DNA of 64,000 nucleotides from NCBI RefSeq assembly GCF_009498235.1, contig NZ_CP044205.1:1049716-1113715 (forward strand), written 5' to 3'. Below, in pieces: positions 36,538-47,696 of this stretch. The stretch comes from Candidatus Methylospira mobilis. Lineage in GTDB: Bacteria; Pseudomonadota; Gammaproteobacteria; Methylococcales; Methylococcaceae. The notes under the pieces are model-generated. The model worked only from the letters and a program-made list of their open reading frames with translations. It was not told the origin of the DNA and searched no databases. Position 1 is the stretch's first letter; each line of letters begins with the position of its first letter. Both the position numbers and the translations under genes were made by a program.

Positions 36538-36644
36538 ATGCCCATGCTCCCATGGAGAGGGAGTTAAAAACAATTACTTATTTACTTGCGTAGATACCCA
36601 TGTCTAAAAGGGATAGGCAGCGGTATCTGAATAGTTACCTTTGA

Positions 36645-36665
36645 TATTTTCGTGACTTTCGTGGG
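36645..36665. repeat. ACGAAA-family repeat arm, right
   Basis: ATTTTCGTGACTTTCGTGGG matches the right arm of the element at 6956-7051 and faces the left arm at 35551, with the IS4 remnant between them. Confidence 0.5.
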
Positions 36666-36715
36666 CATGCACGCTTTTTCTCTGAGTCTGTAATCGGCTA
36701 TTGGCCCGGCTTTTC

Positions 36716-37087
36716 TCACTTCCCCACTCTTTTTTCCGCGACCATCGGCAAGTCTTTCGCTTCGAGCAGCGCGCTCAAGCGGTAACTCATCTGCGCCCGT
36801 TCGCCAACGGTCAATGCATCCAGACTCAGTAGCATATCGGCCATCCAGTCATCTTCGCAAAACAGATAGGCTACCGGCACCTCAAGCATCCGGGCAATTT
36901 TCTTCGCTACGTCGAAGGGCGGTTCATGCACGCCCGTCTCGTAACGGCTGATTCTCGCACTGCTGCAGCCTTCATCCAAACCGATCAACACCCCCAGGCG
37001 ATCCTGAGGCATGCCAAGACGATTGCGCGCTTCGCGCATTCGTTTTCCGAAACAGCTGGTAATCTGCTTTTGTTTTTTTGCTCCCAT
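36716..37087 (-). CDS. XRE-family helix-turn-helix regulator
   Basis: A 123-residue protein. The HTH lies near residues 14-75 (FGKRMREARNRLGMPQDRLG, ARISRYETGVHEPPFDVAKK, ARMLEVPVAYLFCEDDWMAD). The C-terminal 45 residues are a short helical tail. It resembles cytoplasmic repressors of the P22 C2/SinR type found in chromosomal regulators as well as phages; no phage genes are nearby. A perfect inverted repeat 36 bp upstream of the start suggests autoregulation. Confidence 0.82.
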   Translation of the reverse strand: MGAKKQKQITSCFGKRMREARNRLGMPQDRLGVLIGLDEGCSSARISRYETGVHEPPFDVAKKIARMLEVPVAYLFCEDDWMADMLLSLDALTVGERAQMSYRLSALLEAKDLPMVAEKRVGK

Positions 37088-37122
37088 GCGGGAATAGTCC
37101 CGGTATAGGCGTTGCGCCGTCT

Positions 37123-37137
37123 CTACGTTTTACGTAG
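37123..37137. promoter_or_regulatory. Candidate operator CTACGTTTTACGTAG
   Basis: A perfect 6-bp inverted repeat with a 3-bp spacer, located in the upstream region of the XRE regulator gene. It is the expected size and position for its own operator. Confidence 0.45.
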
Positions 37138-37379
37138 AATGGAAAGCAGAACCCGAAAGTATACAGAATGATGAACCATTACTGTCAACGGCAAGGCAAC
37201 GAAGCCGCCGTCTGAGCGGAATGGATTGCCGATGCCCGTCGGGGTATATCCGGCCGATCAAGGATTGTGTAAGCAAAATATTGTAAATGAAAGATTTCAT
37301 AGCTGATTCACTATAAAATATAGATCCGGTGTCCAGACAACGGTTTCAATCAAAAACTAACGTCACCAACAGGATAAAG

Positions 37380-38759
37380 ATGTATTCTGTTTTGCCCGCC
37401 ATTGTTTCTCTGATATTCCTTTGCTACGGCATTTATGCGCTGATCGATCAGGGCTTTACCCAGATCAGCTTCAGCCTGTTTTTGCTGTGTATCACAACTT
37501 TCTGCTGGCAGTTCGGATGGACAGTGCTTTTCCAGCTAACCGATCCTGAAGCGGCTCTGTTCGTCATCAAGTTTGGCTATCTGATGATCCTTTTCATACC
37601 TGCCAGCATTTATCATTTCCTGAGCGAAATTTGCGAACGCAAGCAGGAGCGGCGCTATGTATATTTTTCCTACGGTTTTTCCGCGTTGCTCGCGGTTTTC
37701 CTGTTCGGCTCCGATCTTTTTGTTTCAGGATATTACCGCTATTTCTGGGGCTATTACCCCAAAGTCGGACCGCTTCACTCCGCGCATTTGTTGCAGACAT
37801 TGATTGTGTTGATCCGCGGGCTTTATATTACGTACAGGGCGCAAAAGGATTCGGCTCCCAATATGCGCATGCGCTACAAGTTGTGTCTATGGAGCCTGTT
37901 AATCTATTCTTTTGCCGGAGTCGATTATCTTTGCAACTACGGATTCGAGTTCTATCCTCCGGGCGTGGCGTTTATCGCCATCAGCCTCGGAATCATCGCA
38001 TTCGGTATCGTCAAATACGATATTCTTAACCCGATAGCAATTGCTGCAACGGTCGCGCACGAAATGCGTACGCCTCTGGCGACAATTCGCATTCAAGCGA
38101 TGACAATCTCTCAATATTGGCCGGAACTGTTCGAAGGCTATCAGCTTGCGGTCAAACACGGGCTTTGCGAACAGCGTATCCGCCCCCGTCATTTGCACAT
38201 TCTGTCCGACTTGTCGAACAGAATAGCGCGTGAAGTCGATCGTTCCAACATGGTGATCGATATGATGCTCGCATCGGCTTCAATAGAACAACCCGATACG
38301 CTGGTTTTCGAGCGACATTCCATTTGGCATTGCGTGGATGAAGCGCTGGAGCGTTACCCGTTTAGTGACGGCGCCAAGGAAAGGCTTAGCGTAAACAAAA
38401 ACGACGCGGGTTTCGACTTTCATGGTTCGGATACGTTGCTGGTCTGCGTGCTGTTCAATCTGTTGAAGAATGCCTTGCATGCGCTGACATCTTCGGGCAG
38501 CGGCGAAATTTACATCAGCAGCGCCAAGGCGGGACAGTACAATCATTTAATAGTCACAGATACCGGCCCTGGCATTCCCGCCGAGTTACTGCCGCATATT
38601 TTCGATATCTTTTACACCACCAAGCGCACCAGTGGAAGCGCGGGGCTGGGGCTGGCATTTTGCAAGCGGGTAATGACCGCATTCGGCGGACGCATTTCAT
38701 GCGACTCCAGCGTCGGCGAATATACCCGTTTCATACTGGAATTTCCGGCAATCGCTTAA
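37380..38759 (+). CDS. 7TM sensor histidine kinase
   Basis: A 459-residue protein from ATG 37380 (AGGA 5 bp upstream; a GTG at 37329 is possible). The N-terminal 220 residues hold about seven membrane helices of the 7TMR-HISK kind (VLPAIVSLIFLCYGIYALID, FIPASIYHFLSEICERKQER). The kinase core has VAHEMRTPLATIRIQAM with the phospho-His, an insertion (RIRPRHLHILSDLSNRIARE) like that in CqsS/LuxN-type quorum-sensing kinases, then N-box LLKNALHALTSSG, TGPGIPAELL and SAGLGLAFCKRV. No receiver domain or response regulator is adjacent. The ligand is unknown; a lipid-like signal is conceivable. Confidence 0.85.
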   Translation: MYSVLPAIVSLIFLCYGIYALIDQGFTQISFSLFLLCITTFCWQFGWTVLFQLTDPEAALFVIKFGYLMILFIPASIYHFLSEICERKQERRYVYFSYGFSALLAVFLFGSDLFVSGYYRYFWGYYPKVGPLHSAHLLQTLIVLIRGLYITYRAQKDSAPNMRMRYKLCLWSLLIYSFAGVDYLCNYGFEFYPPGVAFIAISLGIIAFGIVKYDILNPIAIAATVAHEMRTPLATIRIQAMTISQYWPELFEGYQLAVKHGLCEQRIRPRHLHILSDLSNRIAREVDRSNMVIDMMLASASIEQPDTLVFERHSIWHCVDEALERYPFSDGAKERLSVNKNDAGFDFHGSDTLLVCVLFNLLKNALHALTSSGSGEIYISSAKAGQYNHLIVTDTGPGIPAELLPHIFDIFYTTKRTSGSAGLGLAFCKRVMTAFGGRISCDSSVGEYTRFILEFPAIA

Positions 38760-38882
38760 ACAGGCTACACAGTTTTTCCTGCCGCAGTCATATTCCTGAT
38801 GCAGAATAAAGTCGCCCTAATCAGGGCCGGCTATGCATTGCGCGCCGAAATTTCTACATTTTTCTTCTTTCAGGAGTTAGAC

Positions 38883-39382
38883 ATGTTAAAAAAAACATTT
38901 TACTGCAAACTGATCTGACCACCCCGCTGGAGTCTCCTGCGAACTACGTGCCGGCGATTAACGCCCAAAAAACCTTCCGCCACATTCTGGATATTTGCCT
39001 CAAGGATTCGAATGCATACGGCAACACCTATTTCGCCCGGTATTTCGAGTGGCAAGGCGTCTGCCGCGAGCAATGGTTTTATCGCTGCGTTGCCAGCGAC
39101 ATGCTTCAATCGCAAGGCGTATTCGTCACAAAATGCGCCCATCAGGATTACGCGCATGAAACTTTCCCGTTCCAGACGGTGGAGTGCCATCTGAACAGCT
39201 TCAACGTCAGAGCCTGCTCCTTTCATCTGCTGTTCCGCTTTTATGTAGACGGCGTTCTTGCGTCTACAGGGTTTCAGCAAATCGTATTCGCCAGCCATGA
39301 CCGGAAAATCATCAGGTTGCCGAAAAGCGTGATCGAAGAAATCAGGCTATACGAAGACGCTCAATTCGTGCCGAAAGGCTAA
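38883..39382 (+). pseudogene. Hot-dog thioesterase with frameshift in an A8 tract at codon 3
   Basis: ATG 38883 stands 7 bp after CAGGAG, an excellent ribosome site, but as written the frame stops after 11 codons. With one more A in the run 38888-38895 the reading becomes LKKNILLQTDLTTPLESPAN and continues without a break as NAQKTFRHILDICLKD, YGNTYFARYFEWQGVCREQW, FPFQTVECHLNSFNVRA. This is a 4HBT/FadM-like acyl thioesterase of about 166 residues. The only in-frame alternative (GTG 38948) has no ribosome site. It may be a true mutation, phase-variable slippage or a sequencing error. It follows the histidine kinase gene. Confidence 0.75.
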
Positions 39383-39391
39383 ATCAAACGA

Positions 39392-39415
39392 GGCCCGCCG
39401 CTTTGGCGGGCCTTT
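39392..39415 (+). terminator. Rho-independent terminator after the thioesterase
   Basis: An 8-bp GC stem (GGCCCGCC / GGCGGGCC) with a 5-nt GCTTT loop followed by TTT, starting 9 bp after the stop codon. Confidence 0.8.
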
Positions 39416-39438
39416 CCCGATAAATATTCGGCAAAGAA

Positions 39439-39467
39439 TTGCACTGTCACTATCTGCATCGTATACT
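39439..39467 (+). promoter_or_regulatory. Sigma-70 type promoter for pqqA
   Basis: TTGCAC (39439-39444), a 17-bp spacer, then TATACT (39462-39467). The start of transcription would fall about 54 bp before the pqqA ATG. Confidence 0.6.
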
Positions 39468-39527
39468 TTACCTTGAACTCGAAAGAGTCCGTAAAATTCA
39501 AGCAAACACAAACTCTGGAGTACCAGC

Positions 39528-39602
39528 ATGAGATGGGAAAAACCGAGCTACAACGATCTGCGCTTCGGCTTTGAAGTCACGATGTACATCTACAACCGTT
39601 AA
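39528..39602 (+). CDS. pqqA: PQQ precursor peptide PqqA
   Basis: A 24-residue peptide, MRWEKPSYNDLRFGFEVTMY plus four more residues ending in Arg, with GGAG 7 bp before ATG. It carries the invariant Glu and Tyr of the E-V-T-M-Y motif that PqqE crosslinks to make pyrroloquinoline quinone, the cofactor of methanol dehydrogenase. It has its own promoter and terminator and no pqqBCDE beside it, so the biosynthetic genes must lie elsewhere, or this is an additional copy. It is too short for ordinary gene finders. Confidence 0.93.
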   Translation: MRWEKPSYNDLRFGFEVTMYIYNR

Positions 39603-39620
39603 TCCGGTTTGATGTAGCGG

Positions 39621-39656
39621 AAACGGGGTAGTGCACATCAAGTACCACCCCGTTTT
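39621..39656 (+). terminator. Terminator after pqqA
   Basis: AAACGGGGTAGT pairs with ACCACCCCGTTT around a 12-nt loop and ends in TTTT, 19 bp downstream of the pqqA stop. Confidence 0.75.
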
Positions 39657-39751
39657 CAATGCGGTAATACTACTCGCCAACTCCGTGGCGTCTTATTCCA
39701 GCGGCCAAGGATTCTTGCCGGGCGGCAGCTGTTATCATTATCCCCGATTAT

Positions 39752-39967
39752 TCAGGAAACAATCGTAGTTCCTATGGTTTTTCCATTCTGTGCATGAGTC
39801 GGCCTGACCTTTTTACCTGACACGTCGTCCACGTTGACGCCGGACATCGGAGACCATGATAGCGTACTCGGCTTATCCGCATACTCGACCTGCAAGCGGG
39901 TGCCGTTGTTCAGCGCGACGAACTCGCCGAAGCTTTCTATTTTTTTTGATATTGTATCTTCAGGTAC
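39752..39967 (-). other. Possible coding remnant on the minus strand
   Basis: In the 499-bp stretch between pqqA and the TPR gene, one minus-strand frame stays open for 71 codons and reads like a protein end: TISKKIESFGEFVALNNGTR, LQVEYADKPSTLSW, VDDVSGKKVRPTHAQNG, stopping after TIVS. Codon choice looks protein-like, but no start codon or ribosome site is present and the frame ends upstream at a stop. It may be the 3' end of a decayed gene. The rest of the stretch (39968-40101) shows nothing I can name. Confidence 0.3.
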
Positions 39968-40101
39968 TCAGTATCATTCGAACCACTCCTTCGGTTTGGA
40001 GGAACACAAGGACTGTACAAGGTTTATGATAGTCCGCAAGGCTGTCAAAACTGACTGGAAGCAATTCTACATGGCTGCAAGCATAGAGCGAGTATCCAAC
40101 C

Positions 40102-41808
40102 ATGACCATACAAATTGCAAATCGCATTGTTTGTTATCCCGATCCGTCGCCGTTGCAGGCTGCTATCGCCGGGGCTAGCGGTCTGATTAGGGAGTTGACA
40201 GCGGTTTTGGAACGCGAAGCCGGTGCCTTGTACGAAAATGCGATGCCTGCGGATTTGCTGGAAGTCAAGGCCGGTCTGATCGCCGCCCATGCTCGCGCAC
40301 TTGAGCGTCTTCGCGCGACGCCTATAGCGCATGAGTTGACTCTGGACGAATTGCGGATGCTCGACGAATTGAAAGCGCTGGACGCCGCGTTGATGACGGC
40401 GGCCCTGGACAGCCTGATTGCAGCCGATCCCGGAGTAATCGAACTGCGTTTCCGCAGAGCCGGCATGCTGGTGCGACAGGGGCGCGATGAGGAGGCGCAC
40501 CGCGACTATCTGGCTGTGCTGGACAAAGACGCTGCGCATTTCGACGCACTTAACGACTTCGGCAACCTGCTGTTCGATACCGGCTATCGCAGCGCAGCGC
40601 GCACCCTTTTTTCCCAGGCGGTGGATACGCACCCCCATCGGCCTGCCGGTTATGTCAACCTTGCCAACCTGTTGCTGTCGCAGGCCGATTATGATGCGGC
40701 GAAAAGCTTTTACCAGACAGCCCTGATTTTGGACTCCACGCTGGCCGAAGCGCATCGCGGCATGTCTTACGCCCTGAGCGAGCTGGGCGACGAAGCCGCA
40801 GCGTCCGCGCATCGAGAACCCGGCTTTCGCGGTCACGCGGTCATGACCTGGCCGCACCGCGGGCCGGGCAGAGCCTTGCCTTTGCTGGTGCTGAGTTCGG
40901 CGATAGGTGGCAACATTCCGTTCAAGCATCTACTCGACGAACGTACCTTTTTGTCTTCGGTCATCCTCAGCGAATATTTCGATCCGGAGACCCCCCTGCC
41001 GCCGCACCGGCTGATCATCAACATTGTCAGCGATGCCGATCTGTGCCGTCAGGGGCTGGACGCCGCCGAGCGTTTGCTGGCAAAAAGCCCTGCGCCGGTT
41101 ATCAATTCACCGCAATTGATCCGGCCTACGGGGCGGCTGGATAACGCACGCCGGCTCGGCGTTCTTCCGGGCGTGATCGTACCCCGTTCCGCGCTGATAC
41201 CGCGTGCGGAGCTGGTGAGCGACACGGCGCAGGATCTGCTGGCCGATCAGGATATCGGATTTCCGTTGCTGCTGCGCAGCCCCGGATTTCATACCGGACG
41301 GCATTTCGTGCGTGTGGATGCGCCGGAGGGTCTGGCAGCGGCGGCCGGCGCCTTGCCGGGAGCGGCGTTGCTGGTCATGCAGGCCCTGGACGCGCGCAAC
41401 AGCCGCGGAGACCACCACAAATACCGCGTAATGTTCGTGAACGGAGCGCTTTATCCGTTGCATCTGGCCTTCTCCAATAACTGGAAAGTGCATTATTTTT
41501 CTTCCGCGATGGAAGATCAGCCTGAGTACCGGGCGCTGGAAGCGGCGTTTCTCAACGACATGCCCTCGGTGCTGGGCTCTAAAGCCATGACGGCTCTGAA
41601 CAGCATTTGTCAGACATTGGGGCTGGATTACGGCGGCATCGACTTCGCGCTCGGCGACGATGGTGATATTCTGCTGTTCGAGGCCAATGCGACCATGGTG
41701 GTGTATCGTCCGGAGAACGACGAAAAATGGACCTATCGCCGGGCGGCGGTTGAGAGGATACTGGATGCGGTTCGGGCCATGGTCATTGAGCGGGCGCTGT
41801 GCGCCTGA
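40102..41808 (+). CDS. TPR and ATP-grasp-like fusion protein
   Basis: A 568-residue protein. Residues about 90-240 form TPR units (ALDSLIAADPGVIELRFRRA, DALNDFGNLLFDTGYRSAAR, GYVNLANLLLSQADYDAAKS). The C-terminal half, from about 260, looks like a RimK/D-Ala-ligase type ATP-grasp: PAPVINSPQLIRPTGRLDNA, IGFPLLLRSPGFHTGRHFVR, YRVMFVNGALYPLHLAFSNN, LGLDYGGIDFALGDDGDILL, FEANATMVVYRP. It would form an amide or similar bond using ATP on a substrate recruited by the TPRs. It stands alone between pqqA and the nifJ cluster. The substrate is unknown. Confidence 0.78.
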   Translation: MTIQIANRIVCYPDPSPLQAAIAGASGLIRELTAVLEREAGALYENAMPADLLEVKAGLIAAHARALERLRATPIAHELTLDELRMLDELKALDAALMTAALDSLIAADPGVIELRFRRAGMLVRQGRDEEAHRDYLAVLDKDAAHFDALNDFGNLLFDTGYRSAARTLFSQAVDTHPHRPAGYVNLANLLLSQADYDAAKSFYQTALILDSTLAEAHRGMSYALSELGDEAAASAHREPGFRGHAVMTWPHRGPGRALPLLVLSSAIGGNIPFKHLLDERTFLSSVILSEYFDPETPLPPHRLIINIVSDADLCRQGLDAAERLLAKSPAPVINSPQLIRPTGRLDNARRLGVLPGVIVPRSALIPRAELVSDTAQDLLADQDIGFPLLLRSPGFHTGRHFVRVDAPEGLAAAAGALPGAALLVMQALDARNSRGDHHKYRVMFVNGALYPLHLAFSNNWKVHYFSSAMEDQPEYRALEAAFLNDMPSVLGSKAMTALNSICQTLGLDYGGIDFALGDDGDILLFEANATMVVYRPENDEKWTYRRAAVERILDAVRAMVIERALCA

Positions 41809-42106
41809 GTGAGGCGCGGCGGCTGGAATCGTCAAACAGTTGTCATGATGTTTCGGATATGATTGCCTGCCGGATGATGGCATGATTGTGTCGACAGGGT
41901 GGGCTCTTGTCCGGATGTCATCCATGAGCGACCTTGAGGATAGCGTGAGGGCCGGCAAAGCGAGGCAAAACTTTTCTTAATCATTCAGGTTGTTAGCGGA
42001 TGCGCTGTTATGGGGCGGGGGTTACGGGAAGTTATCGTTGACCAAACCCCTCAAGCCGATTGCTGAAATTGTTACAACCTTTCAAGCCGAGATAGGAGAT
42101 AAAGCG
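41809..42106. other. 298-bp intergenic region before the nifJ cluster
   Basis: No gene, no TGT-N10-ACA site and no -24/-12 element were found here. An AGGAG ribosome site for the following gene lies at about 42094. The nifJ cluster therefore does not show an obvious NifA/RpoN promoter. Confidence 0.5.
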
Positions 42107-43749
42107 ATGACGGGTTCCAGACTGAGCGATATGACGCGCCCCGCAGACCTGGCTTTACATGGCAAGGGCACCGGGCCGAGCCGCAGCCAGCGTCCGGTTT
42201 ATCTGGATTTATTGCCCCCTTGCAACAACGCCTGTCCCGCCGGCGAGAATATCCAGGCCTGGCTGGCGCTGGCGCAGGCCGGACATTACCAGCGCGCCTG
42301 GGAAACCCTGCTGCGCGACAATCCGATGCCGTCGGTGCACGGCCGCGTCTGCTACCACCCTTGCGAAAGCCAGTGCAACCGCGCGCAGGTCGACAGTTCC
42401 GTCAGCATCCACGCCGTGGAGCGTTTTCTCGGCGACCTGGCCTTGAGTTCCGGCTGGCAGATCAAACCGGACAAAGCGCCCAGCGGCAAGCGCGTGCTGG
42501 TGGTCGGGGCCGGCCCCAGCGGTTTGTCGGCGGCTTATCATCTGGCGCGCCTCGGTCATGCGGTCGAGATTTACGATGCCGGACCGGTAGCCGGCGGCAT
42601 GATGTACTTCGGGATACCGGCCTACCGTTTGCCGCGTCATGAGCTGGCCCAGGAAATTTCGCGCATCGAATCCCTGGGGGTGAAGATCCGCCTGAACCGT
42701 AAGGTCGAAGATATCCTGGCGGAAAAAGCATCCGGAAATTTCGACGCGGTTTTTACCGCCGTCGGCGCGCATCTCAGTAAACGTGTCGATATACCGGCGC
42801 GCGATGCAGGCAAGATCTACGACGCCGTCAGTTTTCTGCGCGAGACCGCATCCGGACAGGCCCCGCTACTGGGGCGTCGCGTCGCCATTTATGGCGGCGG
42901 CAATACCGCGATGGATGCCGCGCGCACCGCTAAACGCCTCGGTGCGGAAGAAGCCTTGATCATCTACCGCCGCGACCGCGAACATATGCCCGCGCATAGC
43001 TTCGAAGCCGACGAAGCTATGGAAGAGGGCGTTAAAATCAATTGGCTGCGCACCATCAAGGAAATCGATCAGACCCGTATCCAGGTCGAAGTGATGAAGG
43101 TCAACGAGGAGGGTTATCCCGAGCCCACCGGTCAATTCGAAACCCTGGAGGCCGATGCGCTGATTTTGGCGCTGGGGCAGGATACCGATACCGGTTTTCT
43201 GAAAAATGTGCCGGATATCGAATTCAAGCGCGACGGCACGGTTATCGTCGATGCCAACATGATGACCGGCCATGCCGGCATTTTTGCCGGCGGCGACATG
43301 GTGCCGAGCGAGCGCACCGTTACCGTCGCGGTTGGACACGGCAAGAAAGCGGCGCGCCATATCGACGCCTATCTGCATGGCGAAACCTATGTCAAAGCGC
43401 CGAAACACGATCTGGTAGGCTACGAGAAACTGCATACCTGGTATCTGACCGAAGCCGAACAAACGCATCAGGACTCTGTGGCCGTCGAGCGTCGCAACTA
43501 CGGCTTCGACGAAGTGATTCATGGTCTTGGCGAAGACGCGGCGCTGTTCGAAGCGCGGCGCTGCTTTTCCTGCGGCAACTGTTTCGAATGCGACGGCTGC
43601 TACGGCGCCTGCCCGGAGCAGGCCATCATCAAGCTCGGGCCAGGACAGCGCTACCGCTACGATTACGATCTTTGCACCGGTTGCGCGGTTTGTTACGAGC
43701 AATGCCCCTGCCACGCCATCGAAATGACACAAGAGCCAGGAGTGAACGT

Positions 43750-43753
<4 letters not shown>
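42107..43753 (+). CDS. NifJ-associated GltD-like NAD(P)-dependent oxidoreductase with ferredoxin domains
   Basis: A 548-residue protein from ATG 42107. The N-terminal GltD-type Fe-S domain has CNNACPAGENIQAWL and RVCYHPCESQCNRAQ. The FAD and NAD(P) Rossmann motifs are RVLVVGAGPSGLSAAYHLAR and VAIYGGGNTAMDAARTAKRL. A dicluster ferredoxin tail is CFSCGNCFECDGCYGACPEQ and CTGCAVCYEQCPCHAIE. It overlaps nifJ by ATGA. It probably passes electrons between NAD(P)H and the ferredoxin used by or made by NifJ. It resembles glutamate synthase beta but has no partner GltB here. Confidence 0.88.
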
Positions 43754-47334
<3,581 letters not shown>

Positions 47335-47384
47335 TCGCTAACTATTCAGACCGATGAGCCGCCTGATGCTGAAATATTTTGTAT

Positions 47385-47440
47385 GAGCGGGCTTTAGCCC
47401 GCGAAAATATAGCAGGCCGCTCGCGGGCTAAAGCCCGCTC
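47385..47440. repeat. REP-like double palindrome
   Basis: GAGCGGGCTTTAGCCCGCGA and its reverse complement TCGCGGGCTAAAGCCCGCTC face each other across 16 bp; each half is itself self-complementary. It lies downstream of nifJ and could also act as a transcript-end structure. Confidence 0.75.
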
Positions 47441-47473
47441 CTACAAGGGTGGGTGGCGGTAGCTAAATAATTA

Positions 47474-47598
47474 GGTGATTAGCACTATTGTTCACAAGCC
47501 ATTGATTACTGGTACAGGACGGAAATTAGCTTGTCCTTATAATTCAAATGCTTCCATTGGTCTAATCCATACTTTCGTGAATTTCGGTGCTAATCACC
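47474..47598. mobile_element. MITE-like element, copy 2 (125 bp)
   Basis: It has the same 10-bp terminal inverted repeats as 20519-20643 and lies in opposite orientation. It is flanked on both sides by AATAATTA (47466-47473 and 47599-47606), an 8-bp target-site duplication. It has no coding capacity, so mobilisation would need a transposase supplied elsewhere. Confidence 0.88.
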
Positions 47599-47630
47599 AA
47601 TAATTATAGTAATTGTAAGAGTGGCTCGTC

Positions 47631-47653
47631 ATTCCGGCAGGGATTGCCGGAAT
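47631..47653. repeat. REP-like hairpin
   Basis: ATTCCGGCA-GGGAT-TGCCGGAAT forms a 9-bp stem. It has the look of the common CATTCCGGCAGGG-type dispersed repeat and is placed in the leader of the next gene. Confidence 0.55.
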
Positions 47654-47696
47654 CCAGATAGCAGGGATGCGGACGGATCAAGATAAAGAGGGCGCT

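Noticed and set aside
39834-40178. Plus-strand open frame of 114 codons overlapping the TPR/ATP-grasp start
   Set aside because: No ribosome site, low-complexity translation, and it overlaps the start of a clear gene in another frame.
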